From Oxalobacter formigenes (GTDB lineage Bacteria; Pseudomonadota; Gammaproteobacteria; Burkholderiales; Burkholderiaceae_D): a DNA stretch of 62,611 nt. The translations under genes were made by a program, and so were the position numbers. A model generated the notes under the pieces. It saw nothing but the letters and a program-made list of their open reading frames with translations, was not told where the DNA came from and did not search any database. The stretch lies in the NCBI RefSeq assembly GCF_027158485.1, contig NZ_JAMKYJ010000014.1, one strand, 5' to 3'. This document shows positions 1 through 8,783 of this stretch, piece by piece; positions within the stretch are counted from its first letter, which is position 1; every line of letters begins with the position of its first letter.

Positions 1-228
1 GCTCATCCTTGTCAACACCATCTCTTCACTTATTTCTTTTTTTGCCTTTTCACAACACTTTTACAACATTGTGACACCTGTGCCTCTTTCTGATCTTTTT
101 GCTTTTGTGAAGACTTCCTATATATATAGAGGTATGCCAAACATTGACATCACTTATATAATTGTTAAAGTGCCTGGCACAGTATTAATTCTTATAGTTC
201 TTTACAGACAATTTCAGAAAGACTTTCC
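1..228. other. AT-rich region upstream of ychF, no gene seen
   Basis: No convincing coding frame reads into this stretch. It is AT-rich just before ychF and contains a TTGACA at 144-149 and a TATAAT at 157-162. Only 7 bases separate them, so they cannot be the two halves of one sigma70 promoter. The ychF promoter probably lies here, but I cannot place it. Confidence 0.4.
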
Positions 229-1320
229 ATGAGTTTGAAATGCGGTATCGTCGGTTTGCCTAACGTCGGCAAGTCCACCCTTTTTAACGCCCTGACCAAG
301 GCAGGCATTCCTGCAGAAAATTATCCTTTCTGTACCATCGAGCCCAATGTAGGTATCGTCGAGGTTCCCGATAACAGATTGAATGACCTGGCATCTATCG
401 TCAAACCGGAACGTATCCTGCCCGCTGTTGTCGAATTCGTCGATATCGCCGGTCTTGTTGCCGGTGCATCGAAAGGTGAAGGACTGGGCAACCAGTTTCT
501 GGCCCATATCCGCGAAACGGATGCCATCGTTCAGGTCGTCCGCTGTTTCCAGAACGATAATGTAGTGCACGTCGCAGGCAAAGTCGATCCCTTAAGTGAT
601 ATCGAAGTCATTCAGACCGAACTGGCGCTGGCCGATCTGAATACCGTTGAAAGAACGATCGCACGGGAAATCAAGAAAGCACAGTCCGGCAATAAAGAAT
701 CCGCACGTCTTTGCAATATTCTTGAACGGGTTGCGGCGCATCTGAACAAAGCAGAACCTGTCCGTTCGATGGGGCTCGACAAGGAAGAAATGGAACTGAT
801 CCGCCCGTTATGCCTCATTACGGCAAAACCGACGATGTATGTCGCCAACGTTTCCGAAGACGGCTTTACCGACAATCCTTTACTGGACCAACTGAAACAA
901 TACGCCGAGTCCCAGAATGCACCGATTGTCGCAATCTGTGCAGCAATTGAATCTGAAATTGTCGAACTGCCTGAAGAAGACCGGGCTGAATTCCTTTCTG
1001 ATATGGGCATGGACGAACCGGGTTTGAACAGGCTCATCAGGGCCGCGTTCAAACTGCTGGGATTGCAGACATACTTTACAGCAGGAGTAAAAGAAGTCCG
1101 CGCATGGACAATTCATATCGGTGATACGGCACCGCAGGCAGCAGGCGTGATTCATACCGATTTTGAACGAGGCTTCATTCGCGCACAAACTATTTCCTTT
1201 GACGACTATATCACCTGCAAGGGCGAAGTCGGTGCCAAGGAAGCCGGAAAAATGCGTGCGGAAGGCAAGGAATATATCGTCAAAGACGGTGACGTTCTGA
1301 ACTTCCTGTTCAATGTGTGA
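229..1320 (+). CDS. ychF: Ribosome-associated ATPase YchF (Obg-like family)
   Basis: 363 residues, the usual length for YchF/OLA1. The P-loop is GLPNVGKS at residues 9-16 and the G3 motif is DIAGL at 72-76. The C-terminal third (about 280-363) matches the TGS-like domain, ending in the conserved stretch about phosphorylation-independent ribosome contact, with KDGDVLNFLFNV at the end. The family is a translation-associated P-loop ATPase that binds ATP in preference to GTP, interacts with ribosomes and influences stress responses; the exact role is unsettled. The ATG at 229 begins the conserved MSLKCGIVG start. It stands alone here: the following gene differs in composition and a hairpin terminator follows immediately. 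Identification is secure; function is by family. Confidence 0.97.
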   Translation: MSLKCGIVGLPNVGKSTLFNALTKAGIPAENYPFCTIEPNVGIVEVPDNRLNDLASIVKPERILPAVVEFVDIAGLVAGASKGEGLGNQFLAHIRETDAIVQVVRCFQNDNVVHVAGKVDPLSDIEVIQTELALADLNTVERTIAREIKKAQSGNKESARLCNILERVAAHLNKAEPVRSMGLDKEEMELIRPLCLITAKPTMYVANVSEDGFTDNPLLDQLKQYAESQNAPIVAICAAIESEIVELPEEDRAEFLSDMGMDEPGLNRLIRAAFKLLGLQTYFTAGVKEVRAWTIHIGDTAPQAAGVIHTDFERGFIRAQTISFDDYITCKGEVGAKEAGKMRAEGKEYIVKDGDVLNFLFNV

Positions 1321-1339
1321 TTGATGCTATGAAATTTAC

Positions 1340-1370
1340 AGAGCATATAGTTATATGCTCTTTATTTTTT
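1340..1370 (+). terminator. Rho-independent terminator of ychF
   Basis: A 10-base inverted repeat (AGAGCATATA at 1340-1349 and TATATGCTCT at 1352-1361) is followed by a T-rich run to 1370. It lies 20 bases after the ychF stop and separates ychF from the AT-rich gene downstream. Confidence 0.75.
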
Positions 1371-1464
1371 AAAGCAAACTTACAAAAAAATTTTGAACTT
1401 TATTAAGTATCTACAGCGTTTTCCCCATAAAAACATGCTTTATTAATCATCATTATTTTTAGAA

Positions 1465-2622
1465 ATGAAAAGATGTATTTATTGTCGTCAAGAAAAAGAT
1501 GATGATCAATTCACATTAGAGCATGTTATACCTCAATTTTTAGGGGGTGCTTATACGCCCGAAAGTTTCAAAATTCGAGATGTCTGTAAAAATTGTAATA
1601 ACAATTTAGGCTTATTTGTAGATGCCGGATTTGAAAAAAATTGGCTTGTCTCAAACAACTTAAGACAAGCAGCCTATGCCTTCTTTGACCCAGAGAATCC
1701 TACGGGATTGCCATTAATCTGTATGGGCAATTCTGATCTTGTACCCCCGCAATTACATGAGCATGAAGTATGTGAAACCTGGTTGGGTCCTTTAGGTGAG
1801 CAAATATTCTGGATACGACCTCATGATGAACGCTTATTTTGGTATGCCGGAGGCAATCCACGCACAGCAAAGAAAGTCGAGAGCCGAGCTTATTTTTTAT
1901 TTTCTGAACGCTCTCTAAAAAATCCTCTGATCACTTGGCTAGCATTTCGCGATGCTTTTGAGGGAAGGAGGGTCAAAAAAATCATGTGCACCACTGTTTA
2001 TGGGTCTAATCCGGAAGACATTGGTTTCAAGCGACCAGATGAATTAGATCAACTACGTATTGTGTTCTTTAATAAAGCATGTGCCGGGATGCAACTAAGG
2101 CAAAACCAAATCCCTTTTTACACCCATTTTGATTTCAGGTTTCTTGCTAAACTCGGAATTGGAATTTCTTATGCATTATTTGGAGAAAAGACCCTAAACA
2201 CCAAATATGCAGACGAACTTTACAAAGGTTTGTGGCACAAAGAAGGAGATCCTCAACCACAAATTAATGGCAAAACAGCTCTATTTCATAAAAGTGATCC
2301 GATTTTCCAAAAGCTAACTGGAGAAGAAAATTCAGTGACTATTATTATCCAGCCTTTTCCTGAAGGCATTACGTTAAGTTTAAACTTAGGAACATCGCTA
2401 AATTGGATTATCAAATTTGCTGAGTTAAATAACTTATCTTCTAAAGAAATCGAACTTATCAAAGATGGATATGTAATATTGTTATTTCGACAGCTCAAAA
2501 GAGGAATTACAATGACCTTGGCAGACTATTTAGCTCATAAGACCGGTTTAAAGAAACATGCTGAACTTCTCGAAATTTCCTCCATGTTTGAGTTACATAA
2601 AGATTATTTTAAGAATCTATAA
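1465..2622 (+). CDS. HNH endonuclease-like protein (HNH_5-type zinc motif), orphan
   Basis: 385 residues. The first 50 carry a compact zinc-finger/HNH signature: CIYC at 4-7, EHVIP at 19-23 followed by GG at 27-28, and CKNCN at 41-45. This spacing fits the HNH_5 type, in which two CxxC pairs hold a structural zinc and the histidine of the EH motif is catalytic. The remaining 335 residues match nothing I recognise and contain no membrane segment. The gene is visibly AT-richer than its neighbours, has no clear Shine-Dalgarno before its ATG, stands alone between two terminators, and interrupts a core region. That suggests horizontal acquisition. A defence or DNA-processing nuclease is possible, but nothing nearby supports a specific role. 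Confidence 0.75.
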   Translation: MKRCIYCRQEKDDDQFTLEHVIPQFLGGAYTPESFKIRDVCKNCNNNLGLFVDAGFEKNWLVSNNLRQAAYAFFDPENPTGLPLICMGNSDLVPPQLHEHEVCETWLGPLGEQIFWIRPHDERLFWYAGGNPRTAKKVESRAYFLFSERSLKNPLITWLAFRDAFEGRRVKKIMCTTVYGSNPEDIGFKRPDELDQLRIVFFNKACAGMQLRQNQIPFYTHFDFRFLAKLGIGISYALFGEKTLNTKYADELYKGLWHKEGDPQPQINGKTALFHKSDPIFQKLTGEENSVTIIIQPFPEGITLSLNLGTSLNWIIKFAELNNLSSKEIELIKDGYVILLFRQLKRGITMTLADYLAHKTGLKKHAELLEISSMFELHKDYFKNL

Positions 2623-2680
2623 GAAATTTGATTCGAATTACTAAAAGAAAAATGAGAATTCATCAATAAAAAACTGTTAA

Positions 2681-2708
2681 AAAAAGGCCGCACAAGCGGC
2701 CTTTTTTT
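2681..2708. terminator. Bidirectional terminator between HNH gene and ferredoxin operon
   Basis: The perfect stem GGCCGC-ACAA-GCGGCC (2686-2701) is flanked by an A run on the left and a T run on the right. It can therefore terminate the plus-strand HNH gene and, on the other strand, the M16-rsmD-coaD-ferredoxin operon. Confidence 0.9.
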
Positions 2709-2719
2709 GTATTCCGGTC

Positions 2720-2968
2720 TTATTTTTTCTGAAGCCGGTTGAATTTGTCCATGAGCTGTTCAGGTGTTTCCCTGTGCGCCGGATCGCTGACGATACAGTC
2801 CATCGGACAAACCTGTTTGCATTGCGGCTCCGGATAATGACCGACACATTCCGTACACTTATCCGGATCGATTTCGCAAACTTTCTTGCCTAATGTAATG
2901 GCTTCGTTAGGGCATTCCGGAACGCAGATATCACAACAGATACATTCGTGAGTAATTAATAATGCCAT
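2720..2968 (-). CDS. YfhL-type 2[4Fe-4S] ferredoxin
   Basis: 82 residues. Cluster 1 ligands are C9-x2-C12-x2-C15-x3-C19-P. Cluster 2 ligands are C38-x2-C41-x8-C50-x3-C54-P. The eight-residue insertion between the second and third ligands of cluster 2 and the helical C-terminal tail (about 66-82) mark the Allochromatium/YfhL type, whose clusters have very low reduction potentials. It is a small soluble electron carrier; its redox partner cannot be read from the neighbours. It is the last gene of a minus-strand run after coaD, a common position in Betaproteobacteria, and is followed directly by a strong terminator. Confidence 0.93.
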   Translation of the reverse strand: MALLITHECICCDICVPECPNEAITLGKKVCEIDPDKCTECVGHYPEPQCKQVCPMDCIVSDPAHRETPEQLMDKFNRLQKK

Positions 2969-3027
2969 TTACTTGCTGATGTCTTTCGTAAAATTACTGA
3001 TATATCGGCTTCAGTCAGTCAAATCGC

Positions 3028-3516
3028 TTACGATTTCATTTCAATGACTTTTTTCTTCAGCCATTTTTCCACTGACGGGAAAACGAACTTGGAAACATCC
3101 CCGCCCAAAAAGGCGATTTCACGAACGATTGTACCGGAAATGAACTGATACTGGTCTGAAGGTGTCATGAACAGCGTTTCCGCTTCCGGCATCAAATACC
3201 GGTTCATGCCCGCCATCTGGAATTCATATTCAAAATCGGATACGGCACGCAAGCCGCGGATAATCACGCTTGCATTGTGGACTCGGACGAAGTCCTTCAA
3301 CAGCCCGGTAAAACTTTCGACACGGACGTTCGGGTAATGTCCCAGAACCTCCTTGGCGATTTGCATGCGTTCTTCCATGGAAAAAAACGGTTTTTTGACA
3401 CGGCTGTCGGCGACTCCGACAATCAATTCGTCAAACAGGCCGGATGCACGACGCACAAGATCCTCATGCCCTCTTGTCAATGGGTCGAATGTTCCCGGGT
3501 ATACAGCAATAACCAT
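3028..3516 (-). CDS. coaD: Phosphopantetheine adenylyltransferase
   Basis: 162 residues, the normal length. It transfers AMP from ATP to 4'-phosphopantetheine, the penultimate step of coenzyme A synthesis, in the cytoplasm. The nucleotidyltransferase motif TRGH is at residues 14-17, just after YPGTFDP, and the second active-site motif FISGTIVREI is near the C-terminus. A GAAAGAG ribosome site precedes the ATG at 3516. It lies between rsmD and the ferredoxin, the order seen across many Betaproteobacteria, and is probably co-transcribed with them. Confidence 0.97.
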   Translation of the reverse strand: MVIAVYPGTFDPLTRGHEDLVRRASGLFDELIVGVADSRVKKPFFSMEERMQIAKEVLGHYPNVRVESFTGLLKDFVRVHNASVIIRGLRAVSDFEYEFQMAGMNRYLMPEAETLFMTPSDQYQFISGTIVREIAFLGGDVSKFVFPSVEKWLKKKVIEMKS

Positions 3517-3554
3517 TTTTTACTCTTTCAGAATTGAACTTTGTATATTATGCC

Positions 3555-4214
3555 TCAAGATTGGCCTGATGCCTTCATTTCAAGAAGATGATAATAAACC
3601 TGACCGGCTTTATTTTCCCTGCAAATGTGACATTTTTGCCCTTCCGGCAATAATTGATCCAGTTTTTCATCGCTGACGGCTTCATTCGACTCAACGTAAA
3701 TCAATCCTCCGTCAGAAAGAAGTTTGACACACATCGGCAAAATCACGGGTAAAAAATTTTCCTGAAAAGGCGGATCGAGAAAAATCACATCAAACCGCTC
3801 GTTTGCCTCAATAAGCCGATCAGCAAAAGCGAAGGCATCGGCATGAACGATTTTTACCTGTTCGGCATTCAACTTTTTTTTGACCGCTTCCAGATGGGAA
3901 TAAGCTGTCCGGCTTTCTTCAACTGTCACCACTTGCGAAAAACCACGGCTGGCCGCTTCAAAACTCAATGCCCCCGTCCCGGCAAACAAATCCAGACAAC
4001 GCATCCGGCTGAATGTGTTTCCCTTTAAATGCGTGAGCCAGTTGAAAAGCGTTTCTCTTACCCGATCCGGGGTCGGCCTGAGTCCAGGTACGTCTGCAAC
4101 CGCCAGTGGCGTTCGTTTCCAGATGCCACCGACAATCCGGACCTGATGAACCGTTATTTTGGAAGAAGTTTTTGTTTTGTCTTTTTTTAATGCCATTCTC
4201 TTTGATACCGTCAT
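3555..4214 (-). CDS. rsmD: 16S rRNA (guanine(966)-N2)-methyltransferase
   Basis: 219 residues. RsmD uses S-adenosylmethionine to methylate G966 of 16S rRNA during assembly of the small subunit. Motif I DLFAGTG is at 75-81 and the N-methyltransferase catalytic motif DPPF at 147-150. The region RIVGGIWKRTPL followed by RPTPDRVRETLFNWL is the family's RNA-binding start. The first 20 residues are lysine-rich and poorly conserved, so the second methionine (4196) is a possible alternative start. Only 18 bases separate it from the upstream peptidase gene, which suggests one transcript. Confidence 0.95.
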   Translation of the reverse strand: MTVSKRMALKKDKTKTSSKITVHQVRIVGGIWKRTPLAVADVPGLRPTPDRVRETLFNWLTHLKGNTFSRMRCLDLFAGTGALSFEAASRGFSQVVTVEESRTAYSHLEAVKKKLNAEQVKIVHADAFAFADRLIEANERFDVIFLDPPFQENFLPVILPMCVKLLSDGGLIYVESNEAVSDEKLDQLLPEGQKCHICRENKAGQVYYHLLEMKASGQS

Positions 4215-4232
4215 TCGTAAAACCGGCCTGTG

Positions 4233-5582
4233 TTATTTCTGATTGCCGACTACCACGGTAACCAATTCATTTTCAATCACTTTCTGGTGAAATGCCTTCT
4301 GTACATCTTTTATGGTTACCTTTTTGACCTTATCCGTCCAGGTATCCAGATAATCAATCGGCAGGCGATAATAACCAATCATCGAGACCAGATCCAGAAT
4401 TTTACGGTTGTTATCCATTTTCATGGCAAAACTGTTGACCAGATGGTCTTTTGCCGCCTTCAGTTCAGCCTGTGTCGGTCCATTTTTCAGAAAATTGTCC
4501 AATGTTGAATTAACCACTTTCAAAGCCGCGTCGGCCTGTTTCTTTTCCGTTTGCAAACCAATCAGAAAAGGGCCTTTCTGAATCATCGGAGAAAAAGAAC
4601 TGTACACACCATAAGTCAGCCCCCGTTTTTCACGAACTTCCTGCATGAGGCGGGAAGAAAAACCGCCACCGCCAAGAATGTAATTACCGACTGTCAGCGC
4701 AAAAAAATCGGGGTCACCCCGTTTTACTGAAGGCATCCCCATGAGAATATGCGCCTGAGTTGCCGGATGTGGAATGCTATCGGTTTTGGCGACGGTGGTT
4801 TTTACCTCCGGCATCACAGGCAAATCGTTTTTTGCAACAGCCAGTTTTTCACTGATCCGGTTGGCAATTTTTTTCGCACCATTTAAATCGGTATCGCCGA
4901 CAATTGTGATGACGGCCCGGTTGGCGACATAGTGATTCTGGTGAAAGGAAACAAGATCGTCTCTGGAAATGGAATTGACCGTTTCAGGAGTAGCGCTGAC
5001 GCCATAGGGATGTGACGGATAAATGTTCTTTTTGAAAGCCCTGGCGGCAATGGACTCCGGACGGGTTTCTTCTTCCCTGATGGAAGCGACAAGCCGTGCC
5101 TTGTCCCGATTGAGCAGTTCAGCCGGGAAAGAAGGCTTTGCCAACAAATCCGACAACAGTCCGATTGCCCTGTCCGATTGCTCCTGACCGGACAATACCC
5201 TCAGGGAATAACCGGCCTTGTCCATATCAACACTGTTGCTTCTCACTGCACCGACATCAGCAAACGTATCGAGAATCTTCGCTTCCGAAATTATCGCACC
5301 GCCTGCATCTCTGATGCCCTTGTCCAATGAAGCATTTGTCAGGCCGGCCAATCCGCTTTTTGCAGCCGGATCACGTCTTGAACCGGCATCGAAGTTCACA
5401 TTGATATCGATAACCGGAATGGCATGCGTTTCGACAAACAGAACCTTTGTTCCATTTTGTGTCGTCCATTGCTGAATGGGAATGGCTGCCCATGCCGTTG
5501 TACTGACTCCAAGAAAAAACAGGATACCGACAAGCTTCCCTCTCAATGCCAGGGCAAGAAATTTTTCAGCGATTTTTTTCAT
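4233..5582 (-). CDS. M16 family peptidase homologue lacking the zinc motif
   Basis: 449 residues. The N-terminus has a hydrophobic stretch (about 13-33) ending in AWA, which fits a signal peptide, so it is probably periplasmic. The fold matches the M16 (pitrilysin/processing peptidase) family, but at the place where active members have HxxEH this protein reads GLAGLTNASLDKG. It therefore cannot bind the catalytic zinc. The C-terminal M16 lobe with GGGGFSSRLMQEVREKRGLTYG is intact. It directly follows an active M16 gene with about 38 bases between them. The pair resembles the two-subunit organisation of processing peptidases, with this protein as the non-catalytic partner. The substrate is unknown. 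Confidence 0.88.
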   Translation of the reverse strand: MKKIAEKFLALALRGKLVGILFFLGVSTTAWAAIPIQQWTTQNGTKVLFVETHAIPVIDINVNFDAGSRRDPAAKSGLAGLTNASLDKGIRDAGGAIISEAKILDTFADVGAVRSNSVDMDKAGYSLRVLSGQEQSDRAIGLLSDLLAKPSFPAELLNRDKARLVASIREEETRPESIAARAFKKNIYPSHPYGVSATPETVNSISRDDLVSFHQNHYVANRAVITIVGDTDLNGAKKIANRISEKLAVAKNDLPVMPEVKTTVAKTDSIPHPATQAHILMGMPSVKRGDPDFFALTVGNYILGGGGFSSRLMQEVREKRGLTYGVYSSFSPMIQKGPFLIGLQTEKKQADAALKVVNSTLDNFLKNGPTQAELKAAKDHLVNSFAMKMDNNRKILDLVSMIGYYRLPIDYLDTWTDKVKKVTIKDVQKAFHQKVIENELVTVVVGNQK

Positions 5583-5620
5583 ATAAAACCTTCATCCATC
5601 CGTATAAGGAGCTGTCCTCT

Positions 5621-6964
5621 TTATTTTTTCTTTTCAGTCAATGCAACTGGCACCAGATTGGCCACTGTCAGTGAATCATCGGAAAAATATTTTTTTGCAA
5701 CCGCCTGAACCTGTTCCGGTGTCACTTCTTTCAATTTTTCGATAATGCGGTCGATTTGTTTCTGTCCTATTCCCGACATTTCAAATACACCGATTTCCAT
5801 CGCCTGACCGAACATGGAGTCCCGTTTGTAAATCTGGGAAGAAATCAGTTGTGTTTTGACCCTTTGCAATTCTTCCGGAGAAATGCCTTTCCCGGCAACA
5901 TTCGCAATTTCCTGCTTCAGTCTTTTTTCCAGTTCGGCCACCGAAACGCCTTTTGCCGGGGTTCCTTCGATGACAAACAATGCCGGGCCACGACTGATGG
6001 CCGAATAATCCGCGCCCACTGCAATGGCTACCTGATCCTTTCGAACCAGAGAAGAAGACAGACGCGCATTGTCATAACCATCCAGCACCGTTGCCAGAAC
6101 ATCGAGGGCATAAACGTCACTATCCTTTTCAACATCTTTCAGAGCCGGAACCTTGTATGCCAGAACGACAGAAGGATTTTCTGCGGGTGCCTTGACCGCG
6201 ACTCGTCTCTCGCCTTTTTGTATCGGTTCAACCTGCGGTTTTGTCGGGACCATTTTTTTCGGCTTGATGCGGCCAAAATGTTTTTCAGCCAGTTTTTTCA
6301 CTTCCGCCGCTTTCACATCCCCGACGACGACCATCGTGGCATTGTTCGGCGCGTACCATCTTTCATACCAGTTTCGGGCATCGTTTACCGTCATATTCTG
6401 CAAATCGTTCATCCAGCCAACGACAGGCCAGTGATAAGGATGGGCATTGAATGCCGTTGCCCGCAATGCTTCGTCGACCAGTGCATTAGGCTGATCGTCC
6501 GTCCGCCAGCGGCGTTCTTCCATAACGACCCTGATCTCTTTCTGGAAATCCGCGTCCTTAAATTGCAAATTCTCCATACGGTCCGCTTCCAGCTCCATCA
6601 TCTTCTCAAGATTTGCCTTCGGAATCTGTTGAAAATAGGCGGTGTAATCCGTATTGGTAAAGGCGTTGTCCTTTCCGCCCAAACCGGCGACGATCTTGGA
6701 AAGGCTGCCGTCGGGATATTTTTTCGTTCCCTTGAACATCATGTGTTCAAGCACATGGGCGACGCCCGTCGTTCCGTTCGTTTCATCCATCGAACCGACA
6801 CGATACCAGACCATATGGGCGACAACCGGAGCCCGGTGATCTTCCCTGACAACGACTTTCATACCGTTGTTCAGGACGAATTCCTGAGCCGGTTCTGCCT
6901 GAACGCCATTCTGTACCCAGAATAGGACAAACATCAGACCAAACAACATTTTTCGAATTTTCAT
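5621..6964 (-). CDS. M16 family zinc metallopeptidase, catalytic member
   Basis: 447 residues with an N-terminal signal peptide (about 1-23, ending VQA) that predicts export. The inverted zinc motif HVLEH is at 70-74, with H70 and H74 as ligands and E73 as catalytic base. The third ligand is expected about 76 residues on, where E149-E150 lie in VMEERRWR. The second lobe contains the family's YDNARLSSSLVRK stretch. It heads the minus-strand run M16-M16-rsmD-coaD-ferredoxin and is divergent from ftsY, with 71 bases between the two starts. The gene is probably a periplasmic peptidase paired with its inactive neighbour. Confidence 0.93.
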   Translation of the reverse strand: MKIRKMLFGLMFVLFWVQNGVQAEPAQEFVLNNGMKVVVREDHRAPVVAHMVWYRVGSMDETNGTTGVAHVLEHMMFKGTKKYPDGSLSKIVAGLGGKDNAFTNTDYTAYFQQIPKANLEKMMELEADRMENLQFKDADFQKEIRVVMEERRWRTDDQPNALVDEALRATAFNAHPYHWPVVGWMNDLQNMTVNDARNWYERWYAPNNATMVVVGDVKAAEVKKLAEKHFGRIKPKKMVPTKPQVEPIQKGERRVAVKAPAENPSVVLAYKVPALKDVEKDSDVYALDVLATVLDGYDNARLSSSLVRKDQVAIAVGADYSAISRGPALFVIEGTPAKGVSVAELEKRLKQEIANVAGKGISPEELQRVKTQLISSQIYKRDSMFGQAMEIGVFEMSGIGQKQIDRIIEKLKEVTPEQVQAVAKKYFSDDSLTVANLVPVALTEKKK

Positions 6965-7035
6965 ATTTGCAGCTCTGCTAGAATGATATTTTCTACGGAT
7001 CTATTTAAACGTTTTTATTCAGTCTATTTTTGCCA

Positions 7036-8091
7036 ATGTTTAGCTTCTTCAAAAAGAAAACCGGCGATATTCCGCCCGAACAGGATAACAGTGAATCCTC
7101 TTTGGCAGACTCGTCATTGACGCCACATGAGTCTTCTGAAGTCTCTCCCGGTAATATAGATGCATCTTCAGGCATTGCCAAGCAAGATACTGAAAAAAAG
7201 CAATCCTGGCTGAGTCGCCTCAAAAGCGGGCTTGCCAAAACCTCGGCCAATCTGAATATTTTCGGTGGAACCACCATCGATGAAGAATTGTTCGAAGAAC
7301 TGGAAACAGCTTTGCTCGTTTCAGATGTCGGAATGCCCGCCACGGAATATCTTCTTGACGAACTTCGCCGGAAAGTGAAAGAAGAAAAGCTGACGCAGCC
7401 TTCTGAAATCAAGACGGCACTTGCCGCTTTATTGACCGATCTGCTGGCTCCCTTGCAAAAAAACCTCGAAATCGGCCGCCATAACCCTCTGGTTATCATG
7501 ATGGCCGGTGTGAATGGCGCAGGTAAAACAACGACCATCGGCAAACTGGCGCAGCACCTGCAAAACAACGATCAGACCGTCCTTCTGGCAGCCGGTGACA
7601 CTTTCCGTGCTGCCGCACGGGAACAGCTTGCCGTCTGGGGCGACCGGAATAAAATTACCGTCATCGCGCAGGAATCCGGCGATCCGGCTGCCGTCGCTTT
7701 CGACGCCGTTCAGTCAGCAAAAGCAAAAAACATCAACGTCGTCATGGTCGACACGGCAGGCAGGTTGCCGACGCAATCGCATTTGATGGAAGAACTTAAA
7801 AAGGTAAAACGGGTCATTGGTAAAGGGATGGATGAAGCGCCACACGAAATCATCCTTGTCATCGATGGAAACACGGGGCAAAACGCACTGGCACAGGTCA
7901 AGGCATTCGACGAAACCCTGGGCCTGACAGGCCTGATCGTCACGAAGCTGGACGGCACGCCGAAAGGCGGCATTCTGGCTGCCATCGCGAAAAATCATCC
8001 TGTTCCCGTTTATTTTATCGGTGTCGGTGAAAAAATCGACGATTTGCAACCCTTTGTTGCCGAAGAATTTTCAAACGCATTGTTGAGCTAA
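7036..8091 (+). CDS. ftsY: Signal recognition particle receptor FtsY
   Basis: About 351 residues from the ATG at 7036; a TTG two codons upstream is less likely. FtsY is the SRP receptor GTPase that docks ribosome-nascent chain complexes at the inner membrane. The N-terminus begins with an amphipathic basic patch (FSFFKKK), followed by an acidic A domain that is short compared with E. coli. The NG domain shows GVNGAGKTTTIGKLA (G1), DTFRAAAREQL, DTAGRLP (G3) and TKLDGTPKGG (G4). It opens the ftsY-ftsE-ftsX-rpoH block and ends 5 bases before ftsE. Confidence 0.97.
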   Translation: MFSFFKKKTGDIPPEQDNSESSLADSSLTPHESSEVSPGNIDASSGIAKQDTEKKQSWLSRLKSGLAKTSANLNIFGGTTIDEELFEELETALLVSDVGMPATEYLLDELRRKVKEEKLTQPSEIKTALAALLTDLLAPLQKNLEIGRHNPLVIMMAGVNGAGKTTTIGKLAQHLQNNDQTVLLAAGDTFRAAAREQLAVWGDRNKITVIAQESGDPAAVAFDAVQSAKAKNINVVMVDTAGRLPTQSHLMEELKKVKRVIGKGMDEAPHEIILVIDGNTGQNALAQVKAFDETLGLTGLIVTKLDGTPKGGILAAIAKNHPVPVYFIGVGEKIDDLQPFVAEEFSNALLS

Positions 8092-8093
8092 TC

Positions 8094-8783
8094 ATGAGCG
8101 CAATGATTCAATTTCAAAACGTATCCAAGTGCTATCCGGGCAATATCGTTGCCGTACAGGACGTTTCGCTTTCCATCAGTCAGGGTGAATTCGTCTTTTT
8201 GTCAGGCCCATCCGGAGCCGGAAAATCGACCCTGTTGAAAATGATCGCCGCCATCGAGCGGCCGGACACCGGGACATTGACGGTCAATGGACAGGAAATC
8301 GGCCAGCTGAAACCGGCGGGCATACCATATCTGAGACGGAATCTGGGCCTGATTCTCCAGAAGCAAAACCTGCTTCCGGACAGAACCATTCTCGCCAATG
8401 TCATGCTCCCCATGCTGGTGACCGGCACACCCAAAGACGAAGCCGATTCACGCGCACGGGCCGCCCTTGAAAAAGTGGATCTTGCCCATCGGGCAGAAGC
8501 TTTTTCCCCCACTCTGTCAGAAGGGGAACAGCAGCGTGTTGCAGTCGCCCGTGCCATCGTCAACCGGCCGCAAATCATTCTGGCCGACGAACCGACCGCC
8601 AATCTCGACCGGGCCAATGCAAACAAGGTCATCGACGCCATTACCTTCTTCCAGTCAGCTGGCGTAACCTGTGTCATTTCAACCCATGATGAGCAGCTCT
8701 TCGGCAAAGCGGACCGAATTGTTTTCCTGAATCAGGGAAAAATCGATCATATTGAACAACCCATGAATGGTAAACAAGCATGA
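8094..8783 (+). CDS. ftsE: Cell division ATP-binding protein FtsE
   Basis: 229 residues, an ABC ATPase. Walker A GPSGAGKST is at 38-46, the signature LSEGEQQ at 141-147 and Walker B ILADEPT at 162-168. FtsE pairs with FtsX at the septum and drives conformational changes that activate periplasmic murein hydrolases through their regulators. Its last codons overlap the ftsX start by 4 bases, consistent with translational coupling and fixed stoichiometry. Confidence 0.97.
   Translation: MSAMIQFQNVSKCYPGNIVAVQDVSLSISQGEFVFLSGPSGAGKSTLLKMIAAIERPDTGTLTVNGQEIGQLKPAGIPYLRRNLGLILQKQNLLPDRTILANVMLPMLVTGTPKDEADSRARAALEKVDLAHRAEAFSPTLSEGEQQRVAVARAIVNRPQIILADEPTANLDRANANKVIDAITFFQSAGVTCVISTHDEQLFGKADRIVFLNQGKIDHIEQPMNGKQA

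Noticed and set aside
144..162. TTGACA and TATAAT near each other upstream of ychF
   Set aside because: They are only 7 bases apart, which rules out a single sigma70 promoter.
5756..6925. A 389-codon open frame on the plus strand opposite the catalytic M16 gene
   Set aside because: The opposite strand codes for a clear zinc peptidase with a signal peptide; the antisense translation is Arg- and His-rich with no family resemblance.
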